A DNA stretch of 64,000 bases from Hydrogenophaga palleronii_A (lineage in GTDB: Bacteria > Pseudomonadota > Gammaproteobacteria > Burkholderiales > Burkholderiaceae_C). The notes below the pieces were generated by a model. That model worked only from the letters and a program-made list of their open reading frames with translations, was not told the origin of the DNA and searched no databases. Both the position numbers and the translations under genes were made by a program. Numbering within the stretch: the stretch's first letter is position 1; each line of letters begins with the position of its first letter. Below are positions 50,026-60,700 of this stretch, in pieces. The DNA lies in the NCBI RefSeq assembly GCF_031457455.1, contig NZ_JAVDWU010000005.1:62001-126000 (forward strand), given 5' to 3'.

Positions 50026-50496
50026 TCACTCCGGGTTGTCGGTGTGGATACCGACCGCGTTCTCGTAGACGAGGCGCCCACCCAGGTACGAAGCCAGCGA
50101 TATGAACGCCCCAGTGAGCAGGCTCAGCCCCATGCCCCAGGGCATCACGAGCTGCCCCGGGTCATCACCCATGCGCAGTTGCCAGTTCAGCGTGGCCACG
50201 GACAGCATCGTCACGGCCATGATGGCGTGGCCCCAGGCGGTGATGAGGCGCCGGATCTGCTGCACGGTGAGCAGGTCAATGAGCCCGGCCACACTGGCGG
50301 TCCAGCCGCCGAGGGCGCCCACACCCGCCAGCCACAAACCCGCGCGTGCCCAGAACGGATCGCCGCTGTACAGATAGGTCGCGTCCGTGGCCACCAGTGC
50401 GATCAGCGCAGCCACCGGAAAGTGGATGAGCATGGGATGGATGGGATGCCCTGCGATGGCAGCACGACTCAGAATGGGTTTGGTGCTGGGGTTCAT
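50026..50496 (-). CDS. DUF2231 family membrane protein
   Basis: 156-residue membrane protein with four helices and the family opening AAIAGHPIHPMLIHFPVAAL, in which the His residues are conserved and may bind heme or metal. DUF2231 proteins are frequent beside cytochrome oxidase genes. A conserved Arg/His pair follows in QIRRLITAWGHAIMAV. The start at 50496 is only 9 bp from the divergent start of the subunit II gene, so each promoter must lie in the other gene. Confidence 0.85.
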   Translation of the reverse strand: MNPSTKPILSRAAIAGHPIHPMLIHFPVAALIALVATDATYLYSGDPFWARAGLWLAGVGALGGWTASVAGLIDLLTVQQIRRLITAWGHAIMAVTMLSVATLNWQLRMGDDPGQLVMPWGMGLSLLTGAFISLASYLGGRLVYENAVGIHTDNPE

Positions 50497-50505
50497 GGTG
50501 TCATT

Positions 50506-51255
50506 GTGAAGCCATCTGCCTTGACAAAGTGCACGGTGGGCGGATGGGTCGCGATGCTGGGTCTGTCGGGTTGCGCCGGTTCGCAGTCGATGCTGGACCC
50601 GGCGGGGCCCTCCGCACAGGCCATCGCGCTGGTGTGGTGGTGGATGCTGGGCGTGGCCGTGATGGTGGTGGCGGGCGTGATGGTGGCCGGGTGGCTGGCC
50701 ATGCGGCGCGGTCGCAACGCACAGGCCAACGCCAGCGACGACATCGCGACCAGCCATGGGTGGCGCTGGATGGTCGGCGGAGGCATCTTGTTGCCGTCGG
50801 TGACGATCGCGGTATTGCTGGTGTTCGGCACGTCGGCCGGGTTTCACCAGTTGCCGCTGCCCCTGACCGGTGCCGGCGGCCCGGCGCCGCTGCGCGTCGA
50901 TGTCGAGGCCCGGCAATGGGACTGGTCGCTGCGGTACCCTGAGAACGGCGTGCAGCTTCACAACGAGCTGCGGCTGCCCGTGGGCCAGCCCGTCGATATC
51001 CATGTGGGCAGCCGGGACGTGATTCATTCGTTCTGGGTGCCGCGCCTGGGGGGCAAGATCGACGCCATCCCCGGTCGCATCAACGTGGTTCGCCTGCAGG
51101 CCGATCAGGCGGGTACGTTCCGTGGCCAGTGCGCCGAGTTCTGCGGTTTGAATCACGCCCACATGGTGATGACCGTGATCGCCATGCCGGCCGACGAGTT
51201 CGATGCCTGGCTGGCGGCGCAGTCGGAAGCCGTGGCCATTGGGGGCAAACCATGA
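50506..51255 (+). CDS. Cytochrome c oxidase subunit II, lipoprotein
   Basis: 249-residue subunit II of a heme-copper oxidase. It starts with GTG and has a lipoprotein signal with lipobox LSGC (Cys23), two membrane helices (about 38-60 and 80-102) and a periplasmic cupredoxin domain carrying the CuA site: the first His in DVIHSFWVPRLGGKIDAIPG, then CAEFCGLNHAHM. There is no C-terminal cytochrome c domain, so electrons come from a separate cytochrome c. The stop overlaps the subunit I-III gene (ATGA). Confidence 0.9.
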   Translation: MKPSALTKCTVGGWVAMLGLSGCAGSQSMLDPAGPSAQAIALVWWWMLGVAVMVVAGVMVAGWLAMRRGRNAQANASDDIATSHGWRWMVGGGILLPSVTIAVLLVFGTSAGFHQLPLPLTGAGGPAPLRVDVEARQWDWSLRYPENGVQLHNELRLPVGQPVDIHVGSRDVIHSFWVPRLGGKIDAIPGRINVVRLQADQAGTFRGQCAEFCGLNHAHMVMTVIAMPADEFDAWLAAQSEAVAIGGKP

Positions 51256-53786
51256 CCGAGCCCACAGGCAACGCGCCTGCGCGCGACGCTGCCGAACTGC
51301 ACGCGGAGTTTGAAGCCGTCTGGGGCAACCCGAAAGGATGGCGATCCCTGAGCGTGGTCAACCACACCAGCGTGGCCAACCGTTTCATCGTCACCGGTGC
51401 CGTGTTCTTCCTCATCGCCGGTCTGCTGGGCATGCTGCTGCGCGCACAACTGGCGCAGCCCGGGCAGGAATTCATGGGAGCCAAGGCCTACAACCAGGTT
51501 TTCACGATGCACGGCACCATGATGATGTTCCTTTTTGCCGTGCCCATTCAGCAGGGACTGGCGGCCTACCTGCTGCCCAAGATGCTGGGCGCCCGCGACC
51601 TGGTCTTTCCGCGCCTGGGGGCTTTCGGCTACTGGTGCTATTTGTTCGGCGGCCTCATCTTCACCAGCAGCCTGCTGGTGGGCCTGGCCCCCGACGCCGG
51701 CTGGTTCATGTACACGCCGCTGTCCAGCAACGCCTACTCGCCGGGCAAAGGCGCTGATTTCTGGTTGCTGGGCATCACCTTCATCGAGATCGCCACCATG
51801 GCCGCGGCCATCGACATCACGGTGTCGATCCTGCGCGCACGTGCGGCCGGCATGGGCTTGCACCAGTTGCCGATCTTCGCGTGGTCCATGCTGGTGACCT
51901 CGCTGATGGTCATCGTCGGCTTTCCGCCACTGATTCTGGGCAGCATCCTGCTGGAGCTGGAGCGGGCGGCCGGCTGGGCCTTCTTCGACCCCACGCGCGG
52001 TGGCGACCCGGTGCTGTGGCAGCACCTGTTCTGGCTGTTCGGTCACCCGGAGGTCTACATCATCTTTTTGCCCGCTGCCGGCGTGGTTTCGATGCTGGTA
52101 CCGGTGTACGCACGTCGGCCACTGGTGGGCTACCGCTGGGTGGTGGTGTCGATGATCGCCACCGGTTTCATCAGTTTTGGTCTGTGGGTGCACCACATGT
52201 TCGCGGTCGGCATTCCGGCCTTGTCGCAGGCCTTTTTCGCGGTGGCCAGCATGCTCGTGGCCATCCCCACCGGCATCCAGCTCTTTGCGTGGATCGCCAC
52301 GCTGTGGAGTGGTCGCCCGGTCTGGAGCGTGCCCATGCTCTGGATCGCGGGCTTCCTGCTGATCTTCGTGGTGGGCGGGCTCACCGGGGTGATGCTGGCC
52401 TTTGTTCCCTTCAACTGGCAGGTGCACGACACACACTTTGTGGTGGCGCATTTCCACTACGTGCTGATCGGCGGCATGCTGTTCCCGCTGATTGCCGGCA
52501 TCTACCACTGGCTGCCACATTTCAGCGGCCGCCTGCCATCAGAGCGGTTGTCAAAGGCCGGCTTCTGGCTCACCTTCATTGGCTTCAACGGCACCTTTCT
52601 GGTGATGCACTGGACCGGGCTCATCGGCATGCCGCGACGCGTCTACACCTACGAGGCCGGTCTGGGCTGGGATCTGCCCAACCTGATCTCTTCGGTCTTC
52701 AGTTTCGTGATGGCCTTTGGCATCGCCACGCTGCTGCTCGACCTCGTGCTGCACTGGCGTTACGGTCGAAAGGCGCCGCTCAATCCCTGGCATGCCGACA
52801 CGCTGGAGTGGGCCAGCGGCACGCCGCCACGTTCGTACAACTTCGCCAGCCTGCCGCGCATCACGACTCGCCATCCGCTGTGGGACGCGCCGGATCTGCC
52901 CGAGACGATTGCCACGGGCCAGCACGCGCTGCCGCACGCGGCACACGGCCGTCGCGAAACGCTGGGCGTGGACCCGGTCAGTGGCCGGGTGCGTGAGGTG
53001 ATTCATCTGCCCGGCAACTCCTGGTGGCCACTTGGGGCTGGCGCCACGCTGGCGTTTCTGTGCCTCGCGCTGCTGCTCAAGCTGTACCCGATGGCGATCG
53101 GGTTGTCGCTGGTGGCTGTGGTGGTGCTGCTGCGCTGGTCCTGGGAGAACGGCTCCCACCCCAGCGCCGTGCGAGGGGAAACCGGTGACCTTCCCGAAGG
53201 GCTGAAACTGCACTCACACACCTTCGATGGTCCGGGTCTGTGGGGCATGGGGCTCACCATGCTGGCCGATGCCGCGCTGTACGGCGCGCTGCTGTTTGGT
53301 TGGCTCTACCTCTGGACCGTGGTGCCGGGCGGTCAACCGGACGCGGTTTCGCCGCTCGGGATCTGGCCGCTGGCGGCGGTGACGGTGCTGTGGGGTGCGG
53401 GGCTCTGGGCCATGCGTGACGCGGTGCGTCGCCTGCGCGGCGGCAGCGATGCCCGGTTGCAGCGTTATTTGTGGATGGCCTTTGCCTTCGGCGTGGCTGG
53501 CGCCCTCTGCCTTGTGTGGTTGGCGGCGACCGCAGGGCTGCGGCCCACGCTTCGCGCCCAAGATGCGGTGTTGAGCTTCACGCTGGTTTTTCTGCTGCTG
53601 CACGGAGCTTTGGCATCCGTGCTGTCTGCCCTGCAGGCCTTGCGTGTTCGCAGCGGGCGGGTGAGTGTGCTGGCGCCCTATGAGCCGGGTGTGGTCACCA
53701 TGCTGTGGCAATTCTGCGTGCTGGCCACCGCCCTGGCCTGGGCGCTGATGGCCTTGCTTCCCATGGCGTTTGGAGCGCAGCCATGA
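51252..53786 (+). CDS. Cytochrome c oxidase subunit I-III fusion
   Basis: 844-residue catalytic subunit. Residues about 30-530 are subunit I: low-spin heme His87 (MHGTMMMFLF) and His402, CuB His265 with cross-linked Tyr269 (GHPEVY), His314-His315 and high-spin heme His400 (HDTHFVVAHFHYVL). Residues about 590-840 are a subunit III-like helical domain (GLWGMGLTMLADAALYGALL). D117 of the D-channel (GARDLVFPR) and Glu267 are kept. However, the K-channel motif TGIK reads TGIQ (Gln343), and the NN pair after FPRL reads GA. It is a proton-pumping-type A-family oxidase with an altered K-channel. Confidence 0.9.
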   Translation: MTEPTGNAPARDAAELHAEFEAVWGNPKGWRSLSVVNHTSVANRFIVTGAVFFLIAGLLGMLLRAQLAQPGQEFMGAKAYNQVFTMHGTMMMFLFAVPIQQGLAAYLLPKMLGARDLVFPRLGAFGYWCYLFGGLIFTSSLLVGLAPDAGWFMYTPLSSNAYSPGKGADFWLLGITFIEIATMAAAIDITVSILRARAAGMGLHQLPIFAWSMLVTSLMVIVGFPPLILGSILLELERAAGWAFFDPTRGGDPVLWQHLFWLFGHPEVYIIFLPAAGVVSMLVPVYARRPLVGYRWVVVSMIATGFISFGLWVHHMFAVGIPALSQAFFAVASMLVAIPTGIQLFAWIATLWSGRPVWSVPMLWIAGFLLIFVVGGLTGVMLAFVPFNWQVHDTHFVVAHFHYVLIGGMLFPLIAGIYHWLPHFSGRLPSERLSKAGFWLTFIGFNGTFLVMHWTGLIGMPRRVYTYEAGLGWDLPNLISSVFSFVMAFGIATLLLDLVLHWRYGRKAPLNPWHADTLEWASGTPPRSYNFASLPRITTRHPLWDAPDLPETIATGQHALPHAAHGRRETLGVDPVSGRVREVIHLPGNSWWPLGAGATLAFLCLALLLKLYPMAIGLSLVAVVVLLRWSWENGSHPSAVRGETGDLPEGLKLHSHTFDGPGLWGMGLTMLADAALYGALLFGWLYLWTVVPGGQPDAVSPLGIWPLAAVTVLWGAGLWAMRDAVRRLRGGSDARLQRYLWMAFAFGVAGALCLVWLAATAGLRPTLRAQDAVLSFTLVFLLLHGALASVLSALQALRVRSGRVSVLAPYEPGVVTMLWQFCVLATALAWALMALLPMAFGAQP

Positions 53787-54130
53787 AACCGAACGCCTGG
53801 CACCTTGTGATCGGACTGACGCTCTGGTTTGCCTGGTTCTGCGCCACTTATGGCGGTGTGGCCGTGGCCTGTGCCTGGGCGCCGCCATCGCCCGCGCAGG
53901 GGGCCTGGACCTGGATCAACGCGGCGGTGTTGTTGCTCGCAGTCAGCTGCACGCTGGCCTTTGTCGGCGCGGCATGGATGAGCGCGCGCGGGGCGCTGTA
54001 CCCGAAGGGCAGTGCGACGCAGGCGCGCCAACGGTTCATTGCCTTCGCAGCCACCGCCCTGTATGTCATCTCGGCGGCATCCACCCTTTTGGTGGCCTTG
54101 CCGGCGGTGGTGCTGCCGCCATGTGTGTGA
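53783..54130 (+). CDS. Small membrane protein of the oxidase operon
   Basis: 115-residue protein with three membrane helices (about 7-28, 42-66, 90-113), starting at ATG 53783 in the last codons of subunit I-III (ATGA overlap). I do not recognise a family. Its place between the oxidase and the CtaG factor, in an unbroken chain of overlapping genes, suggests an accessory or assembly subunit (subunit IV-like). Confidence 0.7.
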   Translation: MKPNAWHLVIGLTLWFAWFCATYGGVAVACAWAPPSPAQGAWTWINAAVLLLAVSCTLAFVGAAWMSARGALYPKGSATQARQRFIAFAATALYVISAASTLLVALPAVVLPPCV

Positions 54131-54978
54131 AGACCCGAACGCGTGGCGACACCGGATGGGCCATGGCGGCATGCCTGGCGTCGCTGTGCGCCTGGCCTTC
54201 GGCGGGGTTGGCGCACGGTGTTGAAGGCGGTGCGAGCCAGGCGCCGGTCTGGTTCACGCAGGCCTTGTTCCTGTTGGCATGGCTCATGTATGCCTTGGGC
54301 GCTGTGCGCCAGCGCCCGCGTTTCGGTCCCCGGTTGGCCTTGCACAGCGCCATGCTCGTGGCAGGCCTCGCCTTGTTTGGCCCGCTCGACGAATGGTCCG
54401 AACGCAGCGCGGCCTGGCACATGGTGCAGCACATGTTGCTGATGGTGGTGGTGGCGCCCCTGCTGGTGCTGGCGAGGCCCCTGCCGCAGTGGCGTGCCGT
54501 GCTGGGCGCGCGGGCCGACGCGGCCTGGCGCACGCTGCACCGCCTGAGCCGCCGACCCATGGCCTGCGCCATGCTGCACGCCGTGGCGATCTGGTTCTGG
54601 CATTTGCCCGGGCCCTATCTCGCCGCCCTGGCGTCGCCACTGTGGCACGTCACCGAACACGCTTGTTTTCTGCTCAGCGGCTGGCTCTTCTGGTGGTCGG
54701 TACTGCGGCCCGGACGGGCACACACACTGGCGGCTGCGGGCGCGCTGCTGTTCACCGTGATGCACACAGGCATGTTGGGCGCGCTGCTCGTCTTTGCCCA
54801 TCTGCCGCTCTACAGCGAGGCCCAGTCGGCCATGGCAGACCAGCAGATGGCGGGCCTGGTGATGTGGGTACCGGGCGGTCTGGTGTATCTGCTGGTGACC
54901 GTGTGGGCGGGTTCGCGCTGGCTGGGCTCGCTGGAAGCCACCCCGCTGGGGCGCGCGCAGGCCTCGCCCAGGCGGTGA
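54121..54978 (+). CDS. ctaG: CtaG-type caa3 oxidase assembly protein
   Basis: 285-residue membrane protein with about seven helices, of the CtaG_caa3 family that helps insert copper into subunit I. Family features include the His-rich WHMVQHMLLMVVVAPLLVLA, a central IWFWHLPGPYLAALASPLWH, and TEHACFLLSGWLFWW. It has an N-terminal signal-like helix (about 12-32). Start at ATG 54121 or at GTG 54127, either overlapping the previous stop. It ends the oxidase operon and converges on the PQQ dehydrogenase gene with only 23 bp between. Confidence 0.9.
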   Translation: MCVKTRTRGDTGWAMAACLASLCAWPSAGLAHGVEGGASQAPVWFTQALFLLAWLMYALGAVRQRPRFGPRLALHSAMLVAGLALFGPLDEWSERSAAWHMVQHMLLMVVVAPLLVLARPLPQWRAVLGARADAAWRTLHRLSRRPMACAMLHAVAIWFWHLPGPYLAALASPLWHVTEHACFLLSGWLFWWSVLRPGRAHTLAAAGALLFTVMHTGMLGALLVFAHLPLYSEAQSAMADQQMAGLVMWVPGGLVYLLVTVWAGSRWLGSLEATPLGRAQASPRR

Positions 54979-55001
54979 CGAATCGCCTCAGGCTCTCTGA
55001 T

Positions 55002-56444
<1,443 letters not shown>

Positions 56445-56594
56445 CACTTTTCCTTGGTGAGTGGCCGACGCAGCGCGTCGGTGCCGCTGGTGTGATGGGT
56501 CAAATTAAAGTAGGCGCATGGCGTGGTCTGTTCGCTATCCAACAGATCAACCGATCCGATACGCAGTGCAATAGCCGTTGCACCAAGGCCAGAC

Positions 56595-57344
56595 ATGCAA
56601 AAGGACGAAACCACCCTGAGGGTGCTCACGGTGAATATTCACAAGGGCTATACCTTGTTCAACAGCCGCTTCATGTTGCATGAACTGCGTGACGCCATTC
56701 GTGAGGTCAAGAGCGACCTGGTGTTTCTTCAGGAAGTCACCGGGAGAGCAGACGAGGCCGTGCTGCATGTTGAACCGGTGCAATACGAATTTCTCGCGGA
56801 CACGCTGTGGCCGGAACACGCCTATGGTCGCAACGCGGTGGTCTCCGGAAAAAATTTCGGCAATGCGGTGCTGTCCAATTTTCCGATCGTTTCTCACCGC
56901 AACCATGCGCTGTCGATGGGTCCGGGAGAGCCGCGCGGCCTTCTGCATTGCATTCTCGACATGGGTGCCGGCCGCGCTGCGCTGCATGTGATGTGCACGC
57001 ACCTGGGGCTGCGCGAGCGCCATCGGCAGCAGGAGCTTTCGGTCTTGCGCACGCTGGTGGAAAACGAAGTCCCGCCAGAAGCCCCATTGATCCTCGCGGG
57101 CGACTTTAACGACTGGCGCTCCCGCGCCGATGCGCTGCTCGCCCCCGTGGGTCTGGTGGAGGTGTTTCGCCGTGCCGACGGTCAGAACGCCCGCAGTTTC
57201 CCCGCCCGCTGGCCCTTGCTCAGGCTGGATCGAATCTACGTGCGAGGCCTGGCCGGCGACCGGCCGTTGTTCATGCCCCGCCAGCCCTGGGCCCAGCTCT
57301 CTGACCACGCACCACTCGCGGCAGAACTGCAGCTGCGGGAGTAG
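56595..57344 (+). CDS. Endonuclease/exonuclease/phosphatase (EEP) family protein
   Basis: 249-residue enzyme of the EEP superfamily (YbhP-like). Motifs in order: TVNIHKGYTLFN, Glu in LVFLQEVTGR, VMCTHLGLRERHR, the catalytic pair in LAGDFNDWRSR, and SDHAPLAAEL near the end. It has no signal peptide. In enterobacteria relatives sit with ybhN and a cardiolipin synthase, suggesting phospholipid-related phosphodiester substrates. The ATG at 56595 follows AAGGCC; a longer in-frame start at 56523 is less likely. The 272-bp inverted-repeat element follows 8 bp after the stop. Confidence 0.9.
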   Translation: MQKDETTLRVLTVNIHKGYTLFNSRFMLHELRDAIREVKSDLVFLQEVTGRADEAVLHVEPVQYEFLADTLWPEHAYGRNAVVSGKNFGNAVLSNFPIVSHRNHALSMGPGEPRGLLHCILDMGAGRAALHVMCTHLGLRERHRQQELSVLRTLVENEVPPEAPLILAGDFNDWRSRADALLAPVGLVEVFRRADGQNARSFPARWPLLRLDRIYVRGLAGDRPLFMPRQPWAQLSDHAPLAAELQLRE

Positions 57345-57352
57345 AGGGCCCG

Positions 57353-57624
57353 CTAGGGCCTGTTCACACTATTTTTCCAAGTGCGAATGGGTTGAAAACA
57401 GCGCTAATCTAGGCGTGCGACGACGGCCAGACTGGGCGTCTGGCCTAGGAGTGCAACGACGAGTGGCGCTGTTTTCAACCCATTCCCTTCGGGTTGCGGC
57501 CAAAAAGGCCATGCGCGGCGTTGCGAAGCCTTGCCGGGGGGCGACCCCGGCTGCGTTTCGCGCCTTGCGCATGGCCTTCTTGATCCGCAACGCATCTCGG
57601 AAAAATAGTGTGAACAGGCCCTAG
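57353..57624. mobile_element. 272-bp non-autonomous element with perfect 26-bp terminal inverted repeats
   Basis: The ends 57353-57378 and 57599-57624 are exact reverse complements over 26 bp, beginning CTAGGGCCTGTTCACAC. Inside are a 20-bp perfect inverted pair (57385-57404 and 57466-57485, core GGGTTGAAAACAGCGC), an 8-bp hairpin GGCCAGAC/GTCTGGCC (57425-57445) and imperfect direct repeats TAGG-GTGC-ACGACG. No transposase or credible gene lies within. This is MITE-like and probably interspersed in the genome. The region to 57788 holds no other gene. Confidence 0.82.
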
Positions 57625-57788
57625 AGCGTTTTCTGTCGACCTCCTGCGGATCATGGACGGAACGCTGAAGGAGCGGTCTTGCCCGCGCGGGCCCACTCCA
57701 ACATAATGAAAAAGGTCGACGCATTTGCCGCCCTGCTTGCAAGAGCATGCAGGGGCGGACCGTTCAGCCCCTGGAGTGCCGTCCACGC

Positions 57789-60700
57789 ATGTCCCATCCT
57801 GCGCCCGATTCGCCCCGCGCGAAAATCCATGAACGGCGTTCAAATGCCGTTGGCGCTGGTGTTTGTGGACGATGCAAGCACCCACGGCGCAAAGCCGACC
57901 GGTTTTGCGCCCATTGTGGGCTGCAGTTTGAAGACACGCTGGCCGAACGCAAGTTCGTGACCCTGCTGTTTGCCGATCTGTGCGGCTCCACCGCCCACGT
58001 GGCCAGGGCCGATCCGGAAGAGGCACAAGGGTTTCTGGACCGGGCCCTCAAAACCATGGCCGAGGCCGTGGAAACCTACGGCGGGTCTGTGCGTCGCTTG
58101 CAGGGGGATGGCCTGGTGGGTGTCTTCGGTGCGCCCATCGCACAGGAAGACCACGCCCTTCGCGCCTGCCTGGCGGCATTGGCGGTGCAGCGGCGCACGC
58201 GCGGGCAGGGGACAGACGAATTCGACGCATCCCCCCAGGTGCGCATCGGCATCCATTCGGGCGAGGTGGTGGTGGGTTCGATCCACGACCTGCTCACTTC
58301 GCACCACCGGCTTGACGGCGCGGCCATCCACCTGGCGGCGCGGCTGGAGCAGCTCGCCCCACCCGGCGGCATTCTGGTAAGCGGCGCCACGGTGCGCTTG
58401 CTGGACGGCGAACTGGAGTCGCGCGTCATCGGGCTGCGGCCCATCCGGGGTTTTGACCAGCCGGTGGAGCTGCATGAGCTGGTGCTTGAGAGCCAGCGCT
58501 CGGCTGCCGCGCCGCTGGCCAAGCGCCGCCACCTGTCACCGCTGGTGGGCCGCGAGGCAATACTGACGGCCATGCATGCCGTGGCCTCCCGGGTGGCCAA
58601 CGGCAGCATGCGCGTGCTGGGTGTGCGCGGCGACGCGGGCATCGGCAAGTCGCGGGTGGTGGCGCGTTTTTGCGTGGATGCCCGCACCATGGGTTTTGAT
58701 GTGTGCGGCATGACGACGCGTTCGTACACCAACCACCTGCCTTACAGCGCACTGGCCGACCTGATGCGCGCCCTGATGGGGCTGCGCGAAGACATCGACC
58801 CCGAGCACGAGCGAGACATGGCCCGCGAGGCGGTGGCTTCCTGGGGTGAGGCCGCGCAGCGGCACGTGCCTGCGGCCATGGACCTGCTTGATCTGGGCAG
58901 CTTGCCGTCAGCGTGGCTGGCGCTCACACCCAGCCAGCGGCGTGCACGCATCGGCGAGGCCCTGCTCTGGCTGATCGCCGGCCGTCTGACCGATGGGCCG
59001 CTGCTCATCGTGGTGGAAGACGTGTTCCTGGCCGATCGCGACAGTCTTCGCATGCTCGAGGTTCTCTGGCGCAAGCTCGACGAACTGCCCGTGCTGCTTT
59101 GCGTCACCTACCGGCAGGATTTTGTGCATCGCTGGGCCGACCCGGTCTGGTTTGAGGAAGTCTGGGTGGCGCCGTTGACGCAGCGCGACATGGAGGCGCT
59201 GGCCACCTCGCTGCTGGGGCGCCACGAGTCGTTGAGCGCGGTGGTGCCCATGTTGATCGAGCGCGCCGACGGCAACCCGTTCTTTCTGGAGCAGATGAGC
59301 CTGACCCTGGTGGACACCGGTGGCCTGATGGGATCACCGGGCGACTACCGTTTTCAGGGCACCGACGCCGAGCTGCGGGTGCCCGCCTCGATCGCTGCCG
59401 TGATCGGCGCCCGGGTGGACCGGCTACCGGCCGCCGCCAAATCGACGCTGGAAGGGATGGCGATCCTCGGCGAAGTGGTCACGGCAGAAACGCTGGCCGC
59501 CATGCTGGGGGCGCCGGCGACCGAGGTGGATCTGCACCTTCGCCTGGGTTGTGCGTCTGGCCTGCTGGTGCAGACCGGCGTTGTCCAGCAGAGCGACAAA
59601 CCGGTGGGCGAGGGCGAAGCGGCGTCGTCCACGGCGGCCTCCGTGGCGTTCCGCCATGCCCTGGTGCAGGAGGTGGTGGCCGCCGCGCTCACCCGCCCGC
59701 GCCGCAAGCTGTTGCACCAGGCGGCCTTCACTGCCCTGGTGGCGCGACTGGGCGACCGCGCCAACGAGCGTGCTTCCGTGCTGGCCCATCACGCTTACCA
59801 GGGTGGGTTCTGGATGGACGCGGCGCGCTTTTCGGCCGCAGCGATGGTGCGTTCGGTGGCCCGCTCGGCCAACCGCGACGCCTTGCGCATGCTGGACACC
59901 GGGCTCGACGCGGCGCAGCGTGTGGACGACGAACCCACCCGTCTAGCCTGTGAGCTGGTCCTGCGCAGCGAAGCGCTGGGACCGCTGTGGCCGCTGGGCC
60001 ACTTCGACGCCATGTTCGTTCATCTGGAGCGCGCCCAGGCCATCACCGAGCAGATGGGCGACCCCAAACGCCAGGCGGCGGTGTCCTTGCAGATGGCGGG
60101 CTTGTTCTGGACCCGAGGCAAGGCGGCCCAAGGTCTGGCGGCGGCGCAGGCGGCCAAGGCGGCCGCACTCTGGGCCGGCAGCCGGGGTGCACAGATGACG
60201 GCCGCCCAGCTGGAACTCATGCTGCATCATGGGCTGGGGCGCTACGCCGAGGTGGTGCAGCGGGCGCGGGACGTGGAGCGCGACTTTGCCGTCGAACTGA
60301 GCGGGCGGCGCATCATGCGCGGCTGGGCCACGCTGCCTTCGATCAATCTCAAGGTGTTTCTGGCCGATGCCCTGGCCCGCATGGGTGACACGGTAGCCGC
60401 ACAAGCGGTCTGCGACCAGGCCTACCGCGAACTGCAGGCGCAAGACCATGCTTTTTCGCGCACGCTGGTGGACTTTGCCCAGACCAGCCTCTGGCTGCGT
60501 CAGGGCCTGCATGCACAGGCCATCCCGCTCCTGCGTGAAACCCTGGTGAGCTGCCAGCAGCACGACATCCACACCATGACGCCCTGCATCGTTGGCCTGC
60601 TCGCCGAGGCCCTGGGACGGGCCGGAGCGTTCGACGAGGCACAGGCCATGGTGGAGCAGGCGCTGGCCGACAAGTCCTACCTGCTCGCCGGCCTGTACAG

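Noticed and set aside
51153..52520. Minus-strand open frame of 455 codons opposite cytochrome oxidase subunit I
   Set aside because: It is the mirror of a conserved membrane protein and consists of His/Gln/Arg-rich sequence without motifs.
57369..57624. Short frames inside the inverted-repeat element
   Set aside because: They are by-products of the repeat sequence, lack ribosome sites and read through hairpin arms on both strands.
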